DNA of 64,000 nucleotides, taken from Tubiluchus corallicola. Lineage: Eukaryota; Priapulida; Priapulimorpha; Priapulimorphida; Tubiluchidae. Position numbers and translations under genes: made by a program. The notes beneath the pieces are model-generated. The model was not told where the DNA came from, searched no databases, and saw only the letters and a list, made by a program, of their open reading frames with translations. The stretch lies in contig JAQGDQ010000262.1 in assembly GCA_030141605.1 (NCBI GenBank), positions 253,240 to 317,239 of the forward strand. Direction: 5' to 3'. Positions within the stretch are counted from its first letter, which is position 1. The number at the start of each line of letters is the position of its first letter. Shown here piece by piece: positions 34,850-46,877 of this stretch.

Positions 34850-35439
34850 GTCCTATGCAGGCTGCATAAGATTATGGATATCCATAAAATAAGACCAAAA
34901 ATCCATAAAATAAAATTTGAAAAATCCATAAAATGAGAAATGCATAAAATAACAAAATATTTTTTTGTGATTTTTTGTACAAAGTAACGAGTTGTAACCA
35001 TTGGCAACACTGAAAACGAACGTTAGAAGGAGAGAAAGAGAAAGAAAACAAACCAACAAAAGCGCATTTCCGGATTTGCTATTTTACATTGTTTTTTTGT
35101 TATCAAGATGGCGAAGTTTCAACCAAAGCATAATCTGGAGTTTAGTCTGAAAATAACTGAGAGAAACCCAGCCATTGTCTCCTAAAATTTGATTAAATTT
35201 GAAGTGATATGAAACCGATAAAATTAAAACGAAACCAATAAAATTAAAACTAAGTCCTGCGTGTTTAAAAACACGTTTCAAGCACTCATGTTTTTACTTT
35301 TTAATTGATTTCCCCCTGGCATCTCGTTCCAGATGTAGTCTATTTCTTATTTTATTGATATCCATAAAATAAAATTTCAAAAATCCATAAAATAAGCTAT
35401 TTTATACATATCCATAATCTTATGCACCCTGGTCATATG
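34850..35439. mobile_element. hAT-like MITE with repeated ATCCATAAAAT motif
   Basis: The ends are inverted repeats (TGCATAAGATTATGGATAT / ATATCCATAATCTTATGCA-type, about 24 bp) beginning CAGG at 34858 and ending CCTG at 35431. Flanks GTCCTATG (34850-34857) and GTCATATG (35432-35439) are a 7-of-8 target duplication. ATCCATAAAAT recurs at least six times near both ends, as subterminal transposase sites do. Confidence 0.85.
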
Positions 35440-35916
35440 TAAGGTCAAATAATGCTTTAGAATTACCATGAGGGGTAGTTTGAATATGCTATATTAAATC
35501 TGAAGACATGCTATGATATAATGGTATTTTGCTATTATTGACAAAACTGTCGTAGCCAATTGCAGTATATGTAACGTTTTTAAATCTCTATTTTGCATCT
35601 GCACTACATACAGTACAGTAACGTTGAATAAACCTTGTAAACTTGCCTTTGTAGGCAGAGATTAGCTTGAGAACAATGGTTAGGAAGCAGCAGATTTGGC
35701 AGTTTCCATCATTCCTTTCCAATACTTAGTACTAGCCACTGTCTTAAATAGTTTTTAATAGATGTAAACCAATTTCCCAAACTTGTAAAAACCACATGAG
35801 TTTAAAGACTCTTTTTGTATCTCAAAATACCATTGTCACGTTTGTCTCGTTCCGAATTATAGTATTTTACCCATGATCTGCTATGTATATCTTTTTTTTT
35901 GCAGGTTAGCTAAAGT

Positions 35917-36312
35917 ATGGTAAAAATGGTGAACGACCATACATTGGACGAGGATAAACCTGATCAAAATGTTGAAACTATGAACGTTGACTGCTTTGCA
36001 TTATGCAACACCAATTTGTCCTCTTCTGCCAGCAGAATCGGCAAGAAGAGTGATTGCTCTGTCAACTCACTAGATGGCATTGTTAACGAGAACAGTAACA
36101 ATTCTTCAGAAAGTAACTTTGATGTACGCAACGAAGAGTTGCCAAAGTCGTTACAGAGTGTAACAGATGCATGGAAAGAGGAGTCAGTGGATTGGACCAA
36201 TGGCGGAGAACTGAATAATGATGATAACTCAAACGCGTCGAAAACAGACGTGAATTCTTCCAATGTAGATGCTGAAAAAGATGAAGATGAAATGTCAGTT
36301 TCAGAAAATGAG
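35917..36312 (+). CDS. RREB1: RREB1-like coding exon 1 (residues 1-132)
   Basis: Preceded by a T-rich tract and TTTGCAG acceptor (35,904), so at least one 5' non-coding exon lies upstream. Encodes MVKMVNDHTLDEDKP through MSVSENE, low-complexity and acidic, without a finger. The donor is GAG|GTAATT. Confidence 0.9.
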
Positions 36313-39300
36313 GTAATTTTCTTGTTTTTGTAATGTAGCATCACATTAATTAGTTACGTAGTATAACAACTGAATTGAGAATATTATATTGCTTATATTC
36401 AAACACAAAAGCCAAAGTAAGGTAGGACATCTTCCACATCTATTATGCAATGTTTAATACTGGATTACAAAATTTGTTTGTTAGGCCAAGAATGTAATAT
36501 GATCTTTGAGAACAACCACATGGTTATACTTTCCTGTTAACCTGGTCCTGGTTTTTTGCAGGATCATTTGCCTAGTGATCAGCTTCATCGATACACTTGC
36601 CCTGTGTGTAACTACGTAGTGGACAAAACGTCTGAATTCACAGCTCACTTAAGGAAGCACAACACATCAACTCCCACTGACAAGTTTTTTAACTGCACAG
36701 TTTGTGGAAAAACGCTTTGCTCAATCAGCTCATTAGACAGGCACATGTTGGTGCATTCGGGAGAAAGGCCTTTCCAATGCACAGTATGTGGCATGTCGTT
36801 TACTACGAACGGCAATATGCACCGCCACATGCGAACTCACGGAGTCAGTAGTGCCGCAAAGCGATGCCGCAGGGGTGCCAAAATTACAAAAAAGCAAAAA
36901 TGTGAAAACCGCCGTGCAAACACCACAAATTCAGGTACTTATACAGCATTCGACAAAAATGAGATGATTAATACCAATTGCCAAACTACAGATGACAAAC
37001 TTAAATGTGATGTGTGTGATAAGAGCTTTGTGTCTGTTTATGGCCTACAAGCGCACATTGAAACACATTCCTTTACTGTGTTTAACTGCGATATTTGTAA
37101 ACTTTCTTTCGAAACAGTCGAATCCTTTGATGAGCATAAGTTTGTAGCACATTCAAAAGAGAAGTTGGGTGGTAGTTCAATTAATGAAGAAGCATTTGAT
37201 GAATTGCAGGAGTGCAACGGATTCATGGAACTGGGTAAAGTTTGCGATTTTACTGTACCCAAGTTTCCACTGATTGCCCAAGCTTGGTGTGAGGAAAACC
37301 CCGTGCAGTCATGTAGTCGATTTCATAATTTCTCCTGTCGGAAGTGCAAAAAGTCTTTCCCCTGTAAAGCAGCATTCGCCTTACACAAAAAACAACACGA
37401 CATACGTTTGACTACGTACTGCGATGTCTGTGGTGCCCACTTTATGACTCATGAAAAGTTAAATATTCATAAAGAAATGCACATTTTAGTTGAATCAGAA
37501 ACAACTGACGATCAGTCTGATTTTCTTGCAGCGTTAAACTTAAGGCGAAATTCTTTGAAGAAAAACATTGGCTATGAAAACTTTAGAACGACTGTCGGTG
37601 TCACAAAAGAAGAGGACAATCCAACAGAGACCAAGATCAAGCTGTCCTCCTCAGATAACGATAAACCTGATGGGGAAAAACGCGCATTATTCAGTCCTGT
37701 AGTGACAGACTCGCCTAGCAGTGACTTAGCTGACATTAAGGATATTTTGGAAATGACTGCTAGAGTTCAGTCAGTAGAACAGCTGGATAAACAACAGGAT
37801 CCCATTGTCAGCTCTTCCACTGTTTCACCTGGCTATGATGCGAAGGATAAAAATGTGAACCACTTACCTGAAGAAACACCAGGTAGCAACAACAGCGGCA
37901 TGTTGCTTTGCACTCATTGCAATGCACCATTTAGCAATATACGCTCATTGAAGAGTCATACACGCACACATTATGGTCTTTCTCCATATCAATGCAAGAT
38001 ATGCAATTACACCACTGTAGATAAGAGCACTCTAATGAGACATTTGCGTAGTCACAACGGCGAGCGACCATATTTATGCATTCTGTGCTCATATGCATTC
38101 ACTACAAAAGCAAATTGTGAAAGACATATTCGAAACAAACATGGAAGAACGGCAAGAGACGAAATTCTTCCTTGCATCAAACATAGCCCAAGCACATTTC
38201 CCACATCAGATAATATTGATGCTTTGCATTCACCTGATACGATTTGCTGCTACTGTAAAAAAGATTTTAAATTTTTGCGAGCACTCCAGAAGCATTTACG
38301 TACGCATCATTCCAGACATCGCAATGTTTTCAAGCCATTCCAGTGCAAAGTTTGCAGCTTTGGATTTTCTACACGTAATAACTGCATTCGACACGTGTTC
38401 AATACGCATCCAGATGTTGATAAAGCCGTAGTTAAAAGTTGTGTTATTTTGCAGACTGCTAATATAGAAACTGTTGTTCCAATTGTCGCACCAACAGATG
38501 GAAATCCTTTAGCTGATGATAAGAACAACCGCAATTTGGAACATATGGAAAGCAATATAGATGACAATGATGATAGTAATGACAGTTGCCTAGTCATTGA
38601 TGATACATTTGTGAGCCAATCTTCACCTGACCAATTGGCTAACTCACAAGATTGCAATAGCTTGATCAATTCCGTATCTTTAGAAACTGACACAAGTCCG
38701 GTAAGAGTGCAAGCGGACACCCCCATTGACTTTTCAATGTCTCCTATTGATTTGTCGATGAAGAAGAAGCCAAAAGGTCCAGATGGTGACAGATGCTTGG
38801 CCAACAAAAACAAAGTGCAACATTTGCCACCTCCACCCCAGAATTCACCAAGTTTGGAAATGATGCAGAATCCTTTATGGGTTGCAAACAACCTTCCTGG
38901 GTTTGCTGTCAGACAAGAACCTGGCAATGCGATGGAAGATGTAGACATCGCCAACACTCCGTTGCTGTTAGAGAAATGCTATAACAATGCACTGCAGAAA
39001 TGGATTTGTCCTCATTGTGCTGACATGTTCAATAGTCCCGCTAAACTTAAGATTCATTCGATGACGCACAAAGTTCCCAAGAAGCTGCAGTGCTACTTTT
39101 GCCCAAATACATTTGTATCAAAGGCTAGTTTGGATGCACATCTCCATTCATATCATCATGTTAAGAAAAATGTCTTAGATGAAGTGAAGTTTGACGAAGT
39201 ATTTAATAGCAATTTTCCATTAGTGAAAGCGGCTTCACAAAAGACGAGTATCTTTCCAAGCTTGCCTCCTCCAAATCTTCATCCACCTATTTTTGGATTT

Positions 39301-40878
39301 GGATTAATGCCCAATAATTTTGCCATGGATCTGGAAAAGATAAGAAATTCTGTTCGACCACCTCCAGCTTACACAGACATGCTAAAAATACAAGTAGATG
39401 ATGATTTATACAGGTCAAATTACCCCCAATGCAAAACACTAGATTATGATGGGGAATTAAAAGTGAAGGAGTTAAGAAAAAGTAATAATGAGCTTCCCTC
39501 CATTTCTGGAACACTTCCCGAAAACTTCCAAGCCAGTCAAGAAACCGACTTGACAGACGTGAGCAAAATGATTGAGGCAACGGACAAGGCAAAGTTTCAA
39601 GAGTTTTTGAAAACCCAAGATGAGCTGTATGGCCATTCTAGTGGAGAGACTACAACGTCAAGTATGACATCTCCTGACACAACTAAGCCAAGTCCACCAG
39701 GGATAGACTCTGAAAAGAAAAAGGGTCGTAGCTCTTATTCGCTTACACCACACAAGTACAGTTGCCCACATTGTGAGCGTAGATTTCCTTGGGAAAGTTC
39801 ACTGCAGAGGCATATACTGACTCATACCGGCCAAAAGCCTTTTAAATGCCCAAAATGTCCAGTTTCCTTTTCCACTAAATCGAACAGAGTGCGGCATTTA
39901 GCTCGCAAACACGGAACCGTAAATCAAATTATCTCCCCTCCAAGATGCAAATCTTCACCGTTCAACTGTACCGTATGTGCTAACGGATATTCATCAATGG
40001 GTAACTTGCGACGTCACATTATATTGAAGCATCCGGAACACAACCCCAACAGCTTAATTAAGCAAAGTATTTATGCAGTATCCCCTGCCGATCAAAGCAT
40101 TGATTCCACCTTGAGTGCAGTCAATCCAGAATATGCAGGCAATGGTATCACAAGCTCTGTGAATCATTTCTCCAGCATGCGAAATGCGTCCGCTGGCGAT
40201 GATGCTGGTGATGGCGGTAGCAGCAGTGGAGAGCAAGATGAAGATAACGATGCCGCTTATTACTGTCGACATTGTGACGATGTGTTCTCCTCCATGGAGA
40301 CCTTGGTAATTCACTCGGAAATTCATAAGGCAAGTACCGGCAGTGACGGATCCTTCCGCTGTCACATTTGTCTTTCTGTGGCTTTTTCTGACAGAGACCT
40401 TTGCCTAGAGCACATAGAAATCAACCATCCGGAGGAGTACAGTGACATCATTTACACAAATGGTGAAGTGGAAGAAGACAAGGAAGCAAACATTGCCGAC
40501 AATGTAGAGAAGAGGATCTTCTGCGTGTTCTGCTTGAAGAAGTTCTGGTCAAGTCAAGATTGGAGACGCCACATGAGGACACATTCCGGAGAGCGTCCGT
40601 ACGAATGTGACATTTGCTTCCGGAAGTTCTCTCTCAAGCACAGCATGATGAGACATCGTAAGATTCATTCCGATGAAACCGAACCCTGGCCTACATCGAA
40701 ACCCGATCACAAGAGTCAGCAACGATCGCTAACCAGTTCTTTCGTGGACGATTCAGGAATGGGATCGTCTTCTTCAGACATTATCCAGAATCTGCTGGGC
40801 CTCGATGATGCGTCAGTAATCGACAGGATGCTGGACAATGCCGACAAGGCTGCTGAGATACTAGGAGTCAGCACATGA
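35917..40878 (+). CDS. RREB1: RREB1/hindsight-like C2H2 zinc-finger transcription factor
   Basis: Coding exons 35917-36312 and 36562-40878 join in frame (GAG|GTAATT, TTTGCAG|GATC) to give 1,570 residues. A stop codon (35911-35913) lies in frame just before the ATG, which has A at -3 and G at +4. After an acidic, Ser/Asn-rich leader (1-135) there are 21 C2H2 fingers in groups near 143-230, 279-330, 389-440, 580-660, 693-750, 946-1000, 1198-1290, 1365-1420 and 1451-1505. A PIDFSMSPIDLSM segment near 853-865 carries a CtBP-type PxDLS motif. Family knowledge: RREB1 is a nuclear DNA-binding factor downstream of Ras/MAPK that works with CtBP corepressors; the fly orthologue is hindsight. The finger spacing and the leucine-rich C-terminus (DIIQNLLGLDD, VIDRMLDNADKAAEILGV) support orthology. 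The fingers lie in one exon. Confidence 0.9.
36562..40878 (+). CDS. RREB1: RREB1-like coding exon 2 (residues 133-1570)
   Basis: A single 4.3-kb exon from DHLPSDQLHRYTCP to the TGA at 40876-40878, carrying all 21 C2H2 fingers, the CtBP motif (38,722-38,760) and the C-terminal helix. No frameshift was seen, unlike the surrounding repeat relics. Confidence 0.95.
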   Translation, partial: DHLPSDQLHRYTCPVCNYVVDKTSEFTAHLRKHNTSTPTDKFFNCTVCGKTLCSISSLDRHMLVHSGERPFQCTVCGMSFTTNGNMHRHMRTHGVSSAAKRCRRGAKITKKQKCENRRANTTNSGTYTAFDKNEMINTNCQTTDDKLKCDVCDKSFVSVYGLQAHIETHSFTVFNCDICKLSFETVESFDEHKFVAHSKEKLGGSSINEEAFDELQECNGFMELGKVCDFTVPKFPLIAQAWCEENPVQSCSRFHNFSCRKCKKSFPCKAAFALHKKQHDIRLTTYCDVCGAHFMTHEKLNIHKEMHILVESETTDDQSDFLAALNLRRNSLKKNIGYENFRTTVGVTKEEDNPTETKIKLSSSDNDKPDGEKRALFSPVVTDSPSSDLADIKDILEMTARVQSVEQLDKQQDPIVSSSTVSPGYDAKDKNVNHLPEETPGSNNSGMLLCTHCNAPFSNIRSLKSHTRTHYGLSPYQCKICNYTTVDKSTLMRHLRSHNGERPYLCILCSYAFTTKANCERHIRNKHGRTARDEILPCIKHSPSTFPTSDNIDALHSPDTICCYCKKDFKFLRALQKHLRTHHSRHRNVFKPFQCKVCSFGFSTRNNCIRHVFNTHPDVDKAVVKSCVILQTANIETVVPIVAPTDGNPLADDKNNRNLEHMESNIDDNDDSNDSCLVIDDTFVSQSSPDQLANSQDCNSLINSVSLETDTSPVRVQADTPIDFSMSPIDLSMKKKPKGPDGDRCLANKNKVQHLPPPPQNSPSLEMMQNPLWVANNLPGFAVRQEPGNAMEDVDIANTPLLLEKCYNNALQKWICPHCADMFNSPAKLKIHSMTHKVPKKLQCYFCPNTFVSKASLDAHLHSYHHVKKNVLDEVKFDEVFNSNFPLVKAASQKTSIFPSLPPPNLHPPIFGFGLMPNNFAMDLEKIRNSVRPPPAYTDMLKIQVDDDLYRSNYPQCKTLDYDGELKVKELRKSNNELPSISGTLPENFQASQETDLTDVSKMIEATDKAKFQEFLKTQDELYGHSSGETTTSSMTSPDTTKPSPPGIDSEKKKGRSSYSLTPHKYSCPHCERRFPWESSLQRHILTHTGQKPFKCPKCPVSFSTKSNRVRHLARKHGTVNQIISPPRCKSSPFNCTVCANGYSSMGNLRRHIILKHPEHNPNSLIKQSIYAVSPADQSIDSTLSAVNPEYAGNGITSSVNHFSSMRNASAGDDAGDGGSSSGEQDEDNDAAYYCRHCDDVFSSMETLVIHSEIHKASTGSDGSFRCHICLSVAFSDRDLCLEHIEINHPEEYSDIIYTNGEVEEDKEANIADNVEKRIFCVFCLKKFWSSQDWRRHMRTHSGERPYECDICFRKFSLKHSMMRHRKIHSDETEPWPTSKPDHKSQQRSLTSSFVDDSGMGSSSSDIIQNLLGLDDASVIDRMLDNADKAAEILGVST

Positions 40879-41463
40879 CAATGTAGTAAGAATTTATCCT
40901 TGTTTTGTTTATAAATCTGTTTATGTTTATTTGAAATTTTTGTTATCAAAGCACAAGTTGAGTATATTGAATTGTTTTGTTAATATTTTTTCAGCCAAAG
41001 ATTAAGTCGGTTGAAGAGTGTTTAAGAATGTTTTGGGATCATTGTGCATAATGGCGTCTTGCACAACCTTTAACTTTTGTTAGCTTTAATAGTCATTGAA
41101 AGCTAAAAACAATTCCATTGGAAGCAGGATTTAAAGTTATTGTTAATTTCTAATTATTAGCATTAATTTCTTTATTTTGGTGAATTTATGATTGATTTAG
41201 TGGTGCAGTATTGACCTCACCTTTCTTATTCATATATTTGAAGGCCTATGTTTTGTCTATTTATTATTTGAATTGCTGAACACTTTTTGAAAGTTAAATA
41301 TAAATGAAACTGAATGGGATTCAGTATTATGTGCACTTAAGTATCCTTATTGAAGCCTATTCAAAAATTTCTAAATGAAAAAAAACTAATTGAACTCTTT
41401 CAGCGTATTACGTTTAACGGAAAACTGGACGATTGTGTAAACATTACTTCAGAATAAAGAATG

Positions 41464-41677
41464 ATTACCTCGGCTACTCAAATTTTTTTAAACTTTCAAA
41501 GCTACGCGCGGCTCAGTGAACCTACTAAGATTGGCAGCGGCGCCTTTTTGTCACATTTTTGTGGAAGACAAATAGAAGGCAGTGATCATGAACTGGAGCA
41601 TTAGTTTCATGACGTCATAAGACGTAGAGCCCATTTTTCGTAACATCACGCATTTAAACAGTACTGTAACACTTACA
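41464..41677. repeat. Dispersed repeat family A, copy 2
   Basis: Matches 3,407-3,633 through GGCTCAGTGAA, GCGCCTTTTTGTCA, ACAAATAGAAGGC and CATGACGTCAT. It keeps a perfect TGACGTCA (41,610-41,617), as does copy 1 (3,564-3,571). Confidence 0.8.
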
Positions 41678-42862
41678 CAAACGTGATTGACGTGTAAGGG
41701 AAGATGCCTGCCATTGCACAAACTGTGGTTAGTTTCTGTCGTAAGCAATAGCTGTGTTCGGTTGCCGTTGATTAACTTTTTAAGCTAATTATAAGAAATA
41801 TATGAAACATTTGTCAACTTTTGTAGGCAAGAAAGTGTATATTCTGGACAGTAAATTAAAATGAGTTTGAGTCTAAACAATCGTCTGGTTTTCCTTTAAG
41901 CACCCAATGCTGTTTTTGTGATGTGCAATGCGTGTAATTATATAAGTTGAGTCGGGGCAAATTATAGTATCCACTGTGATAGGCATTCTTGGTTGAAAAT
42001 AAGAGAGCCAAAATTAAAGTCACCAGACAGTGAAGAAAATAAGTGTAATAATAAGCCGTTGCTTCCTAATCAGAAATAACCTGTCGTCTATCAAGCTGTC
42101 AGCCAAACTGCATCAAAATGGGTGGCAGTTACCAACTGAGTTTGCTGTCTTTCTGTACCTACCTGTTTTATTAGTAACCTAGGTGTTGGTGTAACACTTC
42201 CTGTTGATCGGAGCCTGGCAATTGGATTGAAACAGTACAAATGTTGATTTTTTTTTGGTAAGGCTGCACTCATTTAACAAATCAAATTTAAACTGAGTTG
42301 ATAGTTGTGGCTAGATTCATGCCGATTCATCGAATTTCGGCTAAAGTTATCATTTTTGCCGGTATATTAAAATTTTCCAAAAATTTTAAAAAATCACCCA
42401 AGCATGGCAAGACTTTCAAGGTCATGGTGCAGAATCTTCCCTATAGATGGAGCTTCGCTAGTCTGTGGAAACGTTCTTGCAACTTCTCCTGGCGGTAAAT
42501 GACCAAAACTGTGCTTGAGTAAATGTTTTCACCTGACGTAGCCGTAATGGAACTGCTAATAGCGCAATCAATGATTACCTAAATTAGGGTCAATAAGAAA
42601 TTCCTTGATGTCCCACTCCCAATTTTGCTCTACGTTGCGCCTTGACCTTGATTGTTCAGCCACGTCCAAATTCAACCTGTTTCTCACCACCGTCTGCTGC
42701 ATGTACGTTGCCAGGATAAGGATGTGAAGGAAAAATGCAATCAGCAGGTAGATGATCTATTATCAGCATTTTACACGTCTCGTTTAAACTGGTTTACCGG
42801 CAGCTGAGGAAAAGGGCTGGATAGTACCTGGGGCTGGATTTTGTAAGATGTACCTGTATTTG

Positions 42863-42883
42863 ACACACACACACACACACACT
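42863..42883. repeat. (CA)n microsatellite
   Basis: About ten CA units just upstream of the hAT-like element at 42,910. Confidence 0.9.
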
Positions 42884-42901
42884 TTAGGGGATTACATGTT
42901 C

Positions 42902-43223
42902 GTGTAATGCAGTGGTTTCCAAACTTTCTCGGACCTTTACCCAAATCGGGAAAACCGGTCGTGTCCATTACCCCCCACCTAGTACTACTTCTCCAACTCA
43001 AAAAGTAAACACACGTATATGCCACAAGCAAGCAAAATTATTTATGTTTGCTCGTGACATAAATAAATTTCCAGGTGTTGTTGTTGTATTGTCTTCCGTT
43101 GTTGTAAAATGCATTCCGAGCGAAGTTTTAAAAATTTTCAGAGGGGTGCCCGTTACCCCCCAAAAAAACCATATTACCCCCGGGGGGTAATTTACCCCTA
43201 CTTTGGGAACCACTGGTGTAATG
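42902..43223. mobile_element. hAT-like MITE with perfect 8-bp target duplication
   Basis: GTGTAATG at 42902-42909 and 43216-43223 flanks a 306-bp element with ends CAGTGGTTTCCAAAC and TTTGGGAACCACTG, classic hAT (Charlie-like) termini. The interior has CCCCCC/GGGGGG blocks able to pair. It contains no transposase. Confidence 0.93.
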
Positions 43224-46200
43224 ATTATAAAACAAGTTTATGCTAAATTAAAATCAAACTATAATTGGTAGGTCTGTTTTTTATGACATCTTTTTACCAA
43301 TATTGCAAAACGATTATTCGAGGTATCAGTGGTTTATTTTTAATTATGAGGCCTTTGTATTCACGATGAATAGCCTACCAATGATTGCGTTACTACGACG
43401 ACAGTGCATAAAAACTATTATATTAAATCCATGTATTTTTATATCTGTGTTTACGAGTGACAAAATTTTGTACTGGTGTAAAATTTATTCACTTTGTTAA
43501 CTTGTTTTGTATTGAAATTATATTCAGACATCTTCAAATATTCCTCAACATTATTACATTATTATTACATTACATTATTGTATTACATTATTGATGTAAA
43601 TATTTTTTCTAGATTGACGCCTATATATTACATTGTCATTGCCATAATGATGATGATGATGATGACGTTGAAGTACAGTGTCATTTGTAATATTGTAAGT
43701 TTTTTCTAGCCGTACTGAACAGTTTTGCTCAAGGAATTATATTGCACCAAAAATGCATAATAACTGCAGACGCAGGCAGTCTATTCGTTATACATACTAT
43801 GCTGTGTGGTTTTCATGCCTTCCACAGTTGATCCGTCTGCAAAACCGTTTTACCTTGTTTTTGTATTCTGGCTTTAACAGGTTTTTATACTGCATCATAG
43901 ATATTTGTTGCGTCATTGTAACTTAATGAGTGTGCCAACAAGAGTAATAGGAATTGTCTTCCGTTTTTCTACTGTATAATATGTCAGTGTTTAAGTCGAG
44001 AGTTCATGCATTTAGGTGTTGTAATTGCAGTTGCCAACTTGGTCGTACACGTAGTTAAACACTGTACTACGTACGCTTCTAACCTGTCTTGCATTGTTGC
44101 GCCACCTATTGACGACACTGAGAGTTAAACTATATGTGACTTTCGCCGCAGTATCTTGTGAAAATTTGTTCCTTTCATATCTGTAATAAGTACTAATGAC
44201 TTTATTGCTCAAGATTAAAATGTGATTAAATTTTTTTATAAGATATTCATTCCTAATAAGTTATACTGTGCAGTATTAGGCCTAAACGTTACTTAATATT
44301 TTCACTAATTATCTAACGACTTTAAGTAGGGTTTCATTTTCATGGAAGCTCTATTTTCTTACTCGAGTCTTGGGCAGCTGATACTGATAGAAAGCAAAGT
44401 GTAGCTATGCAGACGTCAAAAAGTGATTTTACAACTGCTTATGTCTGTGGAGTGTATTCAGATATGATTTTTTTTCATGTTCAAATGTAGTTTATGACTT
44501 ATATAGTCTTGTATGGTGAATAAATTCAAGCTGAGTTGAGAACTTTTGAGGCGATTCGTATTTAGGCTATAAGCCTGTCGTATTACTGCCTGTTGCTGAA
44601 TTTGTGTCGAATTTGGAACTTCAGTTCAACGGCAATAGTCTATATAGGTAGATTGAAAATAAACTTATAAAATAACTAAGTTAAAATTGATATGAAATTT
44701 TGGTTTAGTCAGGGTTGACTTTGCTGCTCTTGTCATTGCTTGTAGCTCAAAAAAGTAGTTTTTCTACGGATTTGTGTTTTTGATAAATCTGGTGGCCTAA
44801 AAATGAGCAATATAATTACAAATATGAGCAACTTTAAATACAAATCGTTACATTTTCGTTTGTGTTCAAATATTCTTATTGTTGGTTATGTATTTCGTGC
44901 TTTGTGCAATTGTCACGTGATTTACAGTTACTTAAATTGAAACAACTTTAGTAAAAAGTTAGTTTTTGTGCCTGGAGTATGTCATGTTACTGTTCTATTA
45001 CTGAAAAATTGGTCATATAAATGATAAACTAATGCACCCATATAGGCCTAAATGAATATAACATTATTATATGCGAGCTAAACTTGTTTACTATATTAAA
45101 TTATTTTGTTATAATTATTATATTAATAATTAATGCATTTCGCTGTAATCATATTACAGTTTCCATACAGAACATTCCACCATAATAATAATTATTATTG
45201 TCTAGGTTAATCTTTGTTGATTTATGTATGGATATAATTATTATGTGGGACCAGTATTCTAATAATAATTTTTTGATAAATGTAAAGTGTAATTCCAAGT
45301 GTTCGACATAAGGTTGGTGAATAAGCAATAATATTCAAATCGTTATTTTTGGTAAGTAAATCCAACGGGATAATTAATATATTTTCATTTTGTTAATTTT
45401 TTGTGATAAGATTTATATAATAAATGTGGTTCAACACAAAAATGAAATGTTTTGGTGTAAATATTAGAAGTAAAACCAGTTTAGATTCACGTGACTTGGA
45501 CCCAGGCAACGACCTAATTGGTGACCTGATGCGTGACCCAGTGTCCCATACTCTTCTGCAGTTTACAATGTTGTGAAAGTCATTTTTGAAGTTGTTGTTC
45601 AGTCACTTTGTTATGATTGAGTTTAAACACAGAGAAGTATGGATAGGAACCAAAAATCTATAATAAATATTTGCATTTGACACAACAGAAAAGTGTTTAT
45701 TAAACTACAGAAAACATGAGTAGCAAAACTGCTGCACTGAACAAAAACTAGAAAGCAAAAACAGTCACTAAAACCTGTTTCACAGCCAGTATACAGGTAT
45801 AGAACTTGACCTATGCAGAGTTGCACAGGCTTCATAACAACCATTAATTTTAGATAGGGAGAGAACCACTGTGTATGTAGTCCTGGACCATACAATTATA
45901 TTGAAGGTAAGTCAGCTGGTAGAATGTAACAAGATTAGCACATAGATGGCAGCACCTAACTACAATGTACAATTCCAACTTCCACAAATGTAAAACAAAA
46001 ATTGAAAATATGTAGACGAATTATTGTCAATTTATCAACAAACTAGCACAGAAAAAATTAACAACTTTGTGAGCATTATTTATTATTTTTCATGATAAAA
46101 TGTCTAATTTATACAAACAGAGCTGAAATATAAGTAAGCATTGAGCTTATACTTGTTAAATTCCTATTATTTCTCAAACATGTACAGAGATTCATATTTA

Positions 46201-46877
46201 TAAACACTTTTGTCTTAGAAACACAAACATCCCTGCATGTTTACAAGGCCAATTCGGGTCACTTGTTGAATATATGACCAGATAATACATTCCATCTGTG
46301 TTCTGCTCATACTATGGAAAAGTTCTAGACAAAATTAAATGCCCTTCAAAATGATTAAGCTGCCCAGTTTAAAGTATTAATCAAGCTATTTAAAGGATTG
46401 GCCAGGGCAAAAGGCAAATTAGGCATATTTTAATTTCCACGAAAAATGTTAGAAGGATTTAGAAATAAGGATATTAGTCTCTTTTTTAAGGGAATCAGCT
46501 CCTAGTGGCTCAGTTATTTGATATGGTAATTAGTATTTTATTTATTTATTATTATTATTATCACATTCAGTACAATATAATGACATTAAGCACACAGTGA
46601 CATCAAAATTATTACATCATACTGTATTAAATTGTTATGTATCATACACTATCGTTATCATAAAAGAATAATTGTACTGCAGTGGGCTAGAGAAGCAAAG
46701 GCTTGTATGAGCCCACTGTCATGTGAACCCGATAAAAAAGAATGGATGAGTGAACAAAAAAAAGAACTGGGAGAAAAGTTAGATCACACAGGAAGGGTAG
46801 AAGGATGTGTTAGAGGAAATGGTAGGAAGAAAGATAATAGTATGACCTAATCAACACACCTAGCTGCTCTTCATTTT
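43224..46877. other. AT-rich non-coding stretch
   Basis: No supported frame. Short TTATTACA and GATGAT runs occur at 43,550-43,590 and 43,647-43,666. The first part may belong to a long RREB1 3' UTR (AATAAA at 44,519). Confidence 0.5.

Larger units (their letters stand above)
40879..42909 (+). other. Probable 3' UTR of the RREB1-like gene
   Basis: AT-rich, no coding frame. The first AATAAA is at 41,453-41,458, just before repeat family A copy 2; another lies at 44,519-44,524. Which is used cannot be told. Confidence 0.5.

Noticed and set aside
38307-38957. 216-codon minus-strand frame
   Set aside because: Antisense shadow of the RREB1-like coding exon.
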